Origin: WS-7 sp035635575
GTDB taxonomy: Bacteria; Eisenbacteria; RBG-16-71-46; SZUA-252
Assembly: GCA_035635575.1 (NCBI GenBank)
Contig: DASQAV010000111.1
Location: 1 to 13,099 of the forward strand
Length of the DNA stretch: 13,099 nt
Direction: 5' to 3'
Each line of letters opens with the position of its first letter. Position 1 is the stretch's first letter. Below, piece by piece: positions 1 to 5,487 of the stretch. Both the position numbers and the translations under genes were made by a program. The notes beneath the pieces were generated by a model. It made no database searches, was not told the origin of the DNA, and saw nothing but the letters and a program-made list of their open reading frames with translations.

Positions 1-173
1 CCAAGCATGAGCGGCGAGGACGTCAGGCGGTGCATCAGCCAGCCCTGCGCCACGCTCTGCATCCAGGTCCCGATCAGCGAGATGAGCTGCCCGGTCCAGT
101 AGAGACGGTAGTTTCGGTGCTGAAGCGCGCGGAATGTGGACTGAAGATAGGCGCGGGGGTTCGCGAGAGCCAT
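1..173 (-). CDS. MFS transporter, N-terminal fragment (runs off left edge)
   Basis: Reading the minus strand from the ATG at 173 gives 57 codons before the window ends. The peptide begins MALANPRAYLQSTFRALQHR, continues with an NYRLYWTGQLISLIGTWMQ stretch and then SVAQGWLMHRL. This N-terminus is typical of the MFS_3/EntS-like branch of the major facilitator superfamily (drug or siderophore exporters): a short cytoplasmic segment with a basic HRNYRL box, then transmembrane helix 1 with the Q-L-I-S-x-I-G-T-W-M-Q pattern. It lies 62 bp downstream of the methyltransferase gene on the same strand, so it may be the third gene of the Ada operon. No clear Shine-Dalgarno precedes the ATG; a GGGAGG lies further upstream, next to a three-codon ATG-GTA-CCG-TAA. 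The substrate cannot be inferred from this fragment. Confidence 0.85.
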   Translation of the reverse strand, partial: MALANPRAYLQSTFRALQHRNYRLYWTGQLISLIGTWMQSVAQGWLMHRLTSSPLML

Positions 174-235
174 GGATGCCGTTTACGGTACCATGCCTCC
201 CGCGCCTCACGCCACGGCGGGCCGCGCCGACAACG

Positions 236-814
236 CTACTTGGTCGTGTAGCCCTCGTGTGCCAGGAGCGCGCGCTTCATGGGGAGCCCGAGCCCGAATC
301 CGGTGAGCGATCCGTTTTCACCGATGACGCGATGGCAGGGGACGAGGAGCGGGACCGGATTCGCGCCAACGGCCGCGCCGACCGCGCGCGCCGCTCTCGG
401 CTTGCCGATCGCGGCCGCGAGGGCGCCATAGGAGACCGTCTTTCCCGACGGGATCGCGCAGAGGCGATTCCACACCTTCATCTGGAAAGGCGTGCCGTCC
501 AGGTCGAGCGCGAGGCGCCGCGTGGATCGACCCGACGCATAGGAGCGCAACGCCGACACGGCGCGCGCCAGGGCAGCCGGATAGCTCCGAGCCGCCGGGT
601 GGACGATCAGCGCGGCCCCTGCCCGGACCCTGCGCTCGAGCCAGGGATCCCGGGCGGCGCGGGCAGCCGTCAACGCCTCGCCGGACACGGGAAAGATCGC
701 GGCGATGCCACGCGACGTCGCGGCCACGGCAAAGGTGGCCCATGGCGTGCGCACCGTGCCGACATCGATTCGAGTCGTGCCTCCGCCCAACTTCTTGCTC
801 CTGCGCTTCTTCAT
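236..814 (-). CDS. adaB: Methylated-DNA--[protein]-cysteine S-methyltransferase (AdaB/Ogt type)
   Basis: This 192-aa protein repairs O6-alkylguanine (and O4-alkylthymine) by transferring the alkyl group irreversibly to its own cysteine. The active-site motif is P159-C160-H161-R162-V-I-G, with C160 the acceptor, as in all Ogt/MGMT proteins. The DNA-binding winged helix precedes it: F-Q-M-K-V-W-N, then IPSGKTVSYGALAAAIG and an arginine-finger-like PRAARAVGAA segment. The N-terminal half is the degenerate RNase-H-like domain usual in Ogt. Length and layout are standard. The ATG at 814 follows an AAAGGAG Shine-Dalgarno and overlaps the stop of the upstream AdaA-like gene in an ATGA, so translation is probably coupled. 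The open frame extends further upstream but loses all family similarity there. Having separate regulator and repair proteins, rather than one Ada polypeptide, matches the Bacillus subtilis adaA-adaB arrangement. Confidence 0.93.
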   Translation of the reverse strand: MKKRRSKKLGGGTTRIDVGTVRTPWATFAVAATSRGIAAIFPVSGEALTAARAARDPWLERRVRAGAALIVHPAARSYPAALARAVSALRSYASGRSTRRLALDLDGTPFQMKVWNRLCAIPSGKTVSYGALAAAIGKPRAARAVGAAVGANPVPLLVPCHRVIGENGSLTGFGLGLPMKRALLAHEGYTTK

Positions 815-1407
815 CGTCGTTCTCCTTTCAACGATCGCCGCCACGAAGCGGGCGGCAGCCCGGTCCTTCTTCGAAATGCCCGAACGAACGCCGAGGGGCT
901 CTGGAAGCCCGCGGCGAATCCCGCATCCAGAACAGCCGTCCTCGCGTTGCGCAGCAGCTCCTCCGCGCGCTCCGCCCGAAGATCCGCGAGCGCCCGCATG
1001 GGAGTCCTTCCATCCGCGGCGCGAAACCGCCGGGCGAAGTGCGACGGGCTCACGGCCACCGCGGCCGCGACGTCCTTCGCGTACACCGTGTTCTCCAGAT
1101 TCCCCCGCATGTACACGATCGCCCTCTCGGCCATGGAGCGATCCGCCTCGGCGGGTCCTCCGCGCAGCTCCGGGCGGCATCGCTTGCAGGGCCGGAATCC
1201 GGCGCGGGACGCGTGCGCGGGAGACGGGTAGAAGAGCACGTTCTCTCGCCGGGGCTTCCGGCACGTGCAGGAGGGCCTGCAGAAGATCCCCGTGGTCCGG
1301 ACGGCCGTGACGAAGCGTCCGTCGTAGCGGCGGTCTCCTTTCTGGAAGGCCGACCACATGGCCTCCGTGCTCAACCGCCCCGCTTGATTCATCGTCGCCG
1401 TGCTCAT
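811..1407 (-). CDS. adaA: AdaA-like methylphosphotriester-sensing AraC-family regulator
   Basis: This 198-aa protein has two domains. Residues about 15-85 are the Ada zinc-binding domain: DGRFVTAVRTTGIFCRPSC, then GFRPCKRC, giving four metal cysteines C43, C47, C74 and C77. C43 corresponds to E. coli Ada Cys38, which accepts a methyl group from DNA phosphotriesters and so turns the protein into an activator. Residues about 90-190 are an AraC-type double helix-turn-helix (YAKDVAAAVAVSPSHFARRF, later DAGFAAGFQSPSAFVRAFRR). There is no methyltransferase domain; that function is the next gene, overlapping by ATGA. The likely role is alkylation-induced activation of its own operon. Start choice: ATG at 1407 (MSTATMNQ) or ATG at 1392 (MNQAG); neither has a Shine-Dalgarno, but 1407 has a -10-like TACCTT 7 nt upstream. 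The frame is open to 1617, but that extension is not Ada-like. Confidence 0.92.
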   Translation of the reverse strand: MSTATMNQAGRLSTEAMWSAFQKGDRRYDGRFVTAVRTTGIFCRPSCTCRKPRRENVLFYPSPAHASRAGFRPCKRCRPELRGGPAEADRSMAERAIVYMRGNLENTVYAKDVAAAVAVSPSHFARRFRAADGRTPMRALADLRAERAEELLRNARTAVLDAGFAAGFQSPSAFVRAFRRRTGLPPASWRRSLKGERR

Positions 1408-1414
1408 GGTGAAA

Positions 1415-1423
1415 AAGGTATCA
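1415..1423 (-). promoter_or_regulatory. Candidate extended -10 for leaderless adaA transcript
   Basis: On the minus strand, TGATACCTT (TG-n-TACCTT, an extended -10 with TANNNT form) ends 7 nt before the ATG at 1407, so transcription would begin at or next to the start codon. No Shine-Dalgarno intervenes (the spacer is TTTCACC). The box also lies inside a short inverted repeat, GGTGA-8 nt-TCACC (1408-1425), which could be an operator. No convincing -35 is visible, as would be expected for an activator-dependent promoter. This is inferred from pattern alone. Confidence 0.35.
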
Positions 1424-1467
1424 CCGGGGCGCCTGCACGTCGCGTCGATTTCGATCGAGTTATCGGC

Positions 1468-1473
1468 TAGAGT
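1468..1473 (+). promoter_or_regulatory. Candidate -10 for the 1481 membrane-protein gene
   Basis: TAGAGT fits the TANNNT -10 pattern and ends exactly 7 nt before the GTG at 1481, which would give a leaderless mRNA. A weak TCGATT sits 17 nt upstream in the -35 position. The GGGG in the spacer could instead act as a weak Shine-Dalgarno. The spacing mirrors that of the divergent adaA start. Confidence 0.3.
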
Positions 1474-1480
1474 GGGGCCT

Positions 1481-2122
1481 GTGAGCGAGACCGAGCGGGA
1501 TACGCCCGAGGAGGCCCCACCCGAAGAGCTGCGCATGGGTGCCACGCACCTCGCGCGGCGCGTCTTCGTCTGGTTCATCATCACCTTCGCGCTCGCCCGA
1601 AGCACGGGCCTTCTCATGAGTTTTGGAAGGCTCCACGATTTCTACCTGCGATTCGGGCAGACCCATGTTCACCACCTGAACTATGGAATCATCCTCCTGG
1701 CCGGCGTCGGAGCCTACCTGCTCTTCCTTCGCCCCGACGAGCGCGGCCTGGAGCGCGCGGCGATCCTCTACGGCATTGGCCTGGCGCTGACCTTCGATGA
1801 GTTCGGGATGTGGCTTCACCTCGATGACATCTACTGGCAGCGCGCCAGCTTCGACGCGATGATCCTGATCGCGGCCATTCTGGGGCTCATCATGGCCGCA
1901 CCCACGGTTCGCCGCTTCCGGCTGCGCCACTGGATCTGGACCATCGTCATGGCGATCGTCGTTATCTGGTTCACGCTCCTACTGATGAAGCCCTTCCAGA
2001 GGATGCACGAGCGGATCGCGCCCTGGTTCCGGAACATGGATCGCCCCGCCGTGACGGACACCCTGAACGTGCCGGACCCCTCTCAGCCTCCCGCGGGGCC
2101 CAGCCAGAGAATCAGGAAGTAG
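1481..2122 (+). CDS. Conserved integral membrane protein with HVHHLNYGI motif, function unknown
   Basis: This 213-aa protein has an acidic, proline-rich N-terminus (residues 1-20) and about five hydrophobic segments: roughly 28-46, 66-83, 93-108, 133-147 and 155-175. The C-terminus is polar and proline-rich. Two conserved-looking motifs stand out: H62-V-H-H-L-N-Y-G-I70 at the mouth of the second membrane segment, and F105-D-E-F-G-M-W-L-H-L-D-D-I-Y-W119. I recall similar H-x-H-H plus DEF...D-x-YW pairs in uncharacterised membrane proteins from other phyla, but I know of no function. The clustered His/Asp/Glu residues suggest a metal or catalytic site within the membrane (inference). GTG at 1481 is preferred; the frame extends to 1400, but that part overlaps the divergent adaA gene, and ATG at 1535 is also possible. 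It is divergent from adaA, and its 3' end overlaps the convergent transporter gene by 40 nt. Confidence 0.8.
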   Translation: MSETERDTPEEAPPEELRMGATHLARRVFVWFIITFALARSTGLLMSFGRLHDFYLRFGQTHVHHLNYGIILLAGVGAYLLFLRPDERGLERAAILYGIGLALTFDEFGMWLHLDDIYWQRASFDAMILIAAILGLIMAAPTVRRFRLRHWIWTIVMAIVVIWFTLLLMKPFQRMHERIAPWFRNMDRPAVTDTLNVPDPSQPPAGPSQRIRK

Positions 2123-3117
2123 CTAGCGATCGCGGTCGTGGCGGCCGTCGCCAGCCCCACGAGGAAGGGCGTCGCGCCGATCCGCCTCATCGCGCTGAGG
2201 CGCGTGCTCAGCCCCACGCCCGAGAGCGCCACCAGGATCAGAAACCGCGAGATGAGCTGCAAATAATGCGCGAGATCCCGGTGCATCCACGCCCCCAGCC
2301 ACGCGAACACGCCGACCGAGTTCAGAAGCGCGACCACCAGGAACCCGATCACGAACACTGGAATCGACTGACCCAGCCGCCCTCCCAGCCCTCGCCGCGC
2401 CTCGCCCCGCGCCCCGCGCGCATAGATCAGTCCGATCGCGACGATCACCGGACCCATGAGCGCGTTCCGGGTGAGTTTCACCGCCGTGGCCACCTTGCCC
2501 GCGGCGTCGCCATAGGCGAACCCCGTCGCGACCACCTGAGAGGTGTCGTTGACCGCGGTCCCGGCCCACGTCCCGAACGCGGCGCTCGACATGCCGAGCA
2601 GGTGCCCGAGCATCGGGTAGACGAACACGGCAGCCGTCCCGAATAACGTATTCGTCGCGATCGCGAACGAGACCTCCTCGTCCTCGGCATGGATCACCGG
2701 GGCGGTTGCCGTGATCGCGGTATTCCCGCACACCGCCGTCCCCACTCCGATCAGGGTGGCCAGGCGTCCCGGCACGCGGGCGGCGCGCCCCAGCGCGTGC
2801 GCCACCGCGAGAGCGAGGGACATCAAGATCACGATCATGACAACCGCCTTCCCGCCGATCGCCACGACCTGCATGAAGGAGAACTGGGCGCCGAGGATCA
2901 CGATCGCCACGCGCAGGAGCGTATGGAAGGAGAAGCGAATTCCGGGAGCGAGCGCGGTGGGAAGCGAGATCATATTCCCGATCACGAGCCCCAGCAGCAC
3001 CGCGACCACGACCTCGCCCACCAGGGCCCCCGCGTTCGTGGGAAGCGCGTCGTGAATCAGGCGGGCAGCCACGGCGCAGACCAGCGCGAGCAGGAGACCC
3101 GGAAGAATGCGGCGCAC
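2083..3117 (-). CDS. YeiH-family putative sulfate exporter transporter (UPF0324)
   Basis: This 344-aa polytopic inner-membrane protein has about ten hydrophobic segments. Family signatures are GVGTAVCGNTAITATAPVI in the middle, equivalent to the G-T-S-I-C-G-x-S-A-I-x-A-x-A-P-V-I motif of YeiH proteins, and GTWAGTAVNDTSQVVATG further on, equivalent to W-A-G-T-x-I-H-D-T-x-Q-V. The family is annotated as putative sulfate exporter, with related members linked to taurine and sulfonate breakdown; the substrate is not firmly established. GTG at 3117 is chosen because AGAGGAGGA lies just upstream of it; the longer GTG at 3147 would place that strong Shine-Dalgarno inside the coding region. It is divergent from a persulfide-dioxygenase-type gene, which supports a role in exporting an oxidised sulfur product (inference). 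The C-terminus ends ...ILWLGPAGG and overlaps the convergent gene. Confidence 0.9.
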   Translation of the reverse strand: MRRILPGLLLALVCAVAARLIHDALPTNAGALVGEVVVAVLLGLVIGNMISLPTALAPGIRFSFHTLLRVAIVILGAQFSFMQVVAIGGKAVVMIVILMSLALAVAHALGRAARVPGRLATLIGVGTAVCGNTAITATAPVIHAEDEEVSFAIATNTLFGTAAVFVYPMLGHLLGMSSAAFGTWAGTAVNDTSQVVATGFAYGDAAGKVATAVKLTRNALMGPVIVAIGLIYARGARGEARRGLGGRLGQSIPVFVIGFLVVALLNSVGVFAWLGAWMHRDLAHYLQLISRFLILVALSGVGLSTRLSAMRRIGATPFLVGLATAATTAIASYFLILWLGPAGG

Positions 3118-3170
3118 CGATCCTCCTCTCTTCGTGGGCGTGAGCACGGCACTGCAGGCAGAAGCGCGTT

Positions 3171-3199
3171 ACACTAGCGCATTTACGAGCCTTTTCCAA
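3171..3199 (-). promoter_or_regulatory. Candidate sigma70 promoter for the YeiH-family gene
   Basis: On the minus strand, TTGGAA (3194-3199) and TAGTGT (3171-3176) are separated by exactly 17 nt. They lie about 55-80 nt upstream of the GTG at 3117. The hexamers match the consensus 4/6 and 3/6, with all the most conserved -10 positions kept. The -35 overlaps that of the opposing promoter. Confidence 0.4.
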
Positions 3200-3220
3200 A
3201 GCGGCGTGGGCCGATATCAT
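3193..3220 (+). promoter_or_regulatory. Candidate sigma70 promoter for the rhodanese/persulfide-dioxygenase gene
   Basis: On the plus strand, TTTCCA (3193-3198) and TATCAT (3215-3220, 5/6 to TATAAT) are separated by 16 nt. They lie about 60 nt upstream of the ATG at 3281. The -35 shares bases with the divergent promoter, so polymerase binding to one should exclude the other, and a single regulator could control both. Confidence 0.45.
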
Positions 3221-3280
3221 ACGAGCCGAACCCTTCACCTCGCCGCGGCCCGGCAAATCGAGAGGATCCACGGAGGCTGG

Positions 3281-4390
3281 ATGGAGACGATGGACATCGG
3301 TGTGGACGCGCTTCGCGAGTGGCTGGAGAGCGGCCGCCCCGTGACCGTGCTGGATATCCGCCCCGCCGTGCAGCGGGAGGAGTGGAGCATTCCCGGGAGC
3401 GTTCCGGTGGATGCGCAGGCGGCGATGCGCGCCAGCGATCCGTCCTCGATCGGCGGCGTCTCGGTGCCGGCGGGACAGCCGATCGTGGCGGTCTGCGCTC
3501 AGGGGAAATCCAGCATCCTCGCCGTCCGGGCGATGCGGGAGCACGGCATCGACGCCTTGTCGCTGAAGGGCGGAATGAAGGCGTGGAGCCTTGCCTGGAA
3601 CGTGGCCGAGGTCGAGCTTCGCGGATCCAAGGCGCAGGTGATCCAGGTCCGCCGCACGGGAAAGGGCTGCCTGTCCTATCTCGTGGGGAGCGGGGGCGAA
3701 GCGGCGGTCGTGGACGCGTCGGTCGATCCCGAGATCTATCTCCGGATCGCCGAGGAGCGCGGGCTCCGGATCCGCTACGTCCTGGATACGCACGTTCACG
3801 CCGACCACCTCTCGCGATCCCGCGCGATCGCGGACCGATGTAGCGCCGAGATCCTGCTCCCCGAGCAGGACCGCGTGACGTATCCCTTCCGGGCACTTCG
3901 TGAGGGGGACTCGATCACGATCGGAGAGATCGAGATCCAGGCCCTCCACACTCCGGGGCACACCTCGGAGAGCATGTGCTTCCTGGTGGACGGGCGCGTG
4001 CTCCTCACGGGCGACACGTTGTTTCCAAGCGCGGTCGGGCGCCCGGACCTCGCCGCCAGCTCGGAGCAGGCGCGAAAGCGCGCGCATCTCCTCTACGCCA
4101 CGCTCCAGCGAATCGTGAAGCTGGCTCCGGAAACCTGGATCCTTCCCTGCCACACCAGCGAGCCGATCCCTTTCGATAAAAGGCCCAGCGGCGCTCCGCT
4201 CGGTGACGTGCTGAAGCAAGTGGACATGCTGCGCGCTGCGGAGGATGCCTTCGTGGAAATGCTTCTCTCACGCATTCCCCAGACACCTCCGAACCATCTC
4301 GAGATCGTGCGCCTCAACGAGCGCGGCGAATTTCCGGGTGTGGATCCCACCGAGCTCGAGGCGGGCGCGAACCGCTGCGCCATCTCGTAG
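3281..4390 (+). CDS. Rhodanese-metallo-beta-lactamase fusion, persulfide dioxygenase (ETHE1/CstB-like)
   Basis: This 369-aa protein has two domains. Residues about 1-115 are a rhodanese domain whose active-site loop is C72-A-Q-G-K-S-S78, with the persulfide-forming cysteine present. Residues about 120-310 are a metallo-beta-lactamase fold with H171-V-H173-A-D175-H176, H227 (in HTPGH), D245 (in TGDTLF) and H291 (in PCH), plus VGRPDL at 252-257, matching the GR(P/T)D signature of ETHE1/CstB-type persulfide dioxygenases. The tail ends with a PPN...IVRLN segment and EAGANRCAIS. Such enzymes use one iron and O2 to oxidise glutathione or other low-molecular-weight persulfides to sulfite, and rhodanese moves sulfane sulfur. 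Here the rhodanese is N-terminal, the reverse of common bacterial PDO-rhodanese fusions. ATG at 3281 follows GGAGG and the frame upstream lacks homology. A hydrolase function (glyoxalase-II-like) is less likely, given GRPDL. Confidence 0.88.
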   Translation: METMDIGVDALREWLESGRPVTVLDIRPAVQREEWSIPGSVPVDAQAAMRASDPSSIGGVSVPAGQPIVAVCAQGKSSILAVRAMREHGIDALSLKGGMKAWSLAWNVAEVELRGSKAQVIQVRRTGKGCLSYLVGSGGEAAVVDASVDPEIYLRIAEERGLRIRYVLDTHVHADHLSRSRAIADRCSAEILLPEQDRVTYPFRALREGDSITIGEIEIQALHTPGHTSESMCFLVDGRVLLTGDTLFPSAVGRPDLAASSEQARKRAHLLYATLQRIVKLAPETWILPCHTSEPIPFDKRPSGAPLGDVLKQVDMLRAAEDAFVEMLLSRIPQTPPNHLEIVRLNERGEFPGVDPTELEAGANRCAIS

Positions 4391-4399
4391 GCAAAGCCC

Positions 4400-5179
4400 T
4401 TGGCGACGACCCATGAAGCACTCGAGGTGACGCCCCTGACGCACCGTTCGGACGCGACCGACCGGGTAGAGCTTACCGCCGTGATTCCCGCGTTCAACGA
4501 GATCGAGAGCCTGCAAACGGTGGTGGACGAGCTGGAGGAGGTCCTGCGCCGGACCGGGCGCTCCTTCGAGGTGATTCTCGTGGACGACGGAAGCACGGAC
4601 GGGAGCGGCGACTGGATCGAGGACCGCGCGCGTCGCGACCCGTGCGTTCGCGGTGTCCTGCTGGAAGGGAACGTCGGCCAGAGCGGGGCGCTAGCGGCCG
4701 GGCTGCGGCACGCGCGCGGAGACGTGGTCCTGACCCTGGATGCCGACGGGCAGAACGACCCAGCGAGCATTCCGCAGCTTCTGGCCGCGCTCGAGACCGC
4801 CGACGTGGTCTCCGGTGTCCGCCAGCATCGAGCCGATTCGTGGCGCCGCCGCGTCTCTTCCCGGATCGCGAATTCGGTGCGACGCGCGGTGATCGGCGAC
4901 ACGATCAGCGACGTCGGATGCTCGCTCAAGGCGTACCGGCGCGAGGCGCTGGAGGATCTCCCGCTCTTCGTCGGGGCGCACCGATTCCTTCCCGCGCTCT
5001 GCCAGTTCCGCGGTGCGCGCGTGGCCGAGGTGCCTGTGCTTCATCGTCCGCGCCAGAAAGGCGTTTCCAAATATGGGGTGGGGAACCGTCTCTTTCGCGG
5101 TTTGCGCGATCTGTTCGGAGTTCGCTGGCTCAAGTCCCGGCTGTTGCGCCACAAGATCCGGAGGGTGACGCATGATTAG
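4400..5179 (+). CDS. Family 2 glycosyltransferase (polyprenyl-phosphate sugar synthase-like)
   Basis: This is a 259-aa GT-A fold enzyme resembling DPM1/ArnC-type transferases that load a sugar from a nucleotide donor onto a polyprenyl phosphate at the inner membrane. Visible signatures are LTAVIPAFNE near residue 30, V-D62-D63-G-S-T-D-G-S, the metal-binding D114-A-D116-G-Q-N-D, and RPRQKGVSKYG with NRLFRGLRDL near the C-terminus. There are no C-terminal membrane helices, unlike ArnC; a basic tail (KSRLLRHKIRR) may touch the membrane. The start is uncertain: TTG at 4400 (9 nt after the previous stop, weak Shine-Dalgarno) or GTG at 4427; the conserved core begins only at about residue 25. Its stop overlaps the next gene by 8 nt. 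With the LAB_N and PMT-like genes it probably forms an envelope glycan or lipid modification unit. The sugar and the acceptor are unknown. Confidence 0.88.
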   Translation: MATTHEALEVTPLTHRSDATDRVELTAVIPAFNEIESLQTVVDELEEVLRRTGRSFEVILVDDGSTDGSGDWIEDRARRDPCVRGVLLEGNVGQSGALAAGLRHARGDVVLTLDADGQNDPASIPQLLAALETADVVSGVRQHRADSWRRRVSSRIANSVRRAVIGDTISDVGCSLKAYRREALEDLPLFVGAHRFLPALCQFRGARVAEVPVLHRPRQKGVSKYGVGNRLFRGLRDLFGVRWLKSRLLRHKIRRVTHD

Positions 5180-5456
5180 CGCAGTCTCGCCGACCGCCGC
5201 CTGGTACGCGGTCGGTTTTCTCGGGCAGCTCATCTTCGGCTCGCGCTTCTTCATCCAGTGGATCGTTTCGGAGCGTGCGCGCCGTGTGATCATCCCGAAG
5301 CTGTTCTGGTACCTGAGCCTCCTCGGGGGCGTGGCGCTCTTCGCGTACGCCTTGTACCGGCGCGATCCGGTGTTCGCGGTCGGGCAGGGACTGGGGCTCA
5401 TCGTCTACACCCGGAACATCATCCTGCACCGCGCCCCGCAGCCCGCATCGGCGTGA
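5172..5456 (+). CDS. Stand-alone LAB_N (lipid-A-disaccharide synthase N-terminal domain) membrane protein
   Basis: This 94-aa protein consists of almost nothing but the LAB_N domain. It shows W-Y-A-V-G-F-L-G-Q-L-I-F-G-S-R-F-F-I-Q-W followed by a V-S-E-R segment, then IPKLFWYLSLLGGVALFAYA, RRDPVFAVGQGLGLIVYTRN and a short tail. Three hydrophobic segments (about 10-30, 43-61, 66-84) make it a small multi-helix inner-membrane protein, comparable in size to EmrE/ArnE-like subunits. In some bacteria the domain is fused to LpxB; as a single protein it commonly sits beside a family 2 glycosyltransferase and a PMT-type transferase, which is exactly the context here. It may help flip or position the polyprenyl-linked sugar (inference). 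The ATG at 5172 overlaps the upstream gene by 8 nt and is preceded by GGAGG at 7-nt spacing, so translation is probably coupled. Confidence 0.9.
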   Translation: MISAVSPTAAWYAVGFLGQLIFGSRFFIQWIVSERARRVIIPKLFWYLSLLGGVALFAYALYRRDPVFAVGQGLGLIVYTRNIILHRAPQPASA

Positions 5457-5487
5457 ATCGCCCGAGCGCCCTCGTCGCACGGCCGGC

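Noticed and set aside
815..1357. Upstream extension of the methyltransferase frame on the minus strand
   Set aside because: It lies in another frame of adaA, lacks homology, and a strong Shine-Dalgarno marks the ATG at 814.
2123..4219. 698-codon open frame on the minus strand
   Set aside because: It is antisense to the rhodanese/persulfide-dioxygenase gene and in another frame of the YeiH-family gene; it is rich in Arg, Gly and Ala with no motifs, a typical shadow of high-GC coding sequence.
4413..4430. Five-codon ATG mini-ORF overlapping a GTG as GTGA at the glycosyltransferase start
   Set aside because: There is no Shine-Dalgarno and no peptide feature; it is probably chance within the N-terminal codons of the glycosyltransferase.
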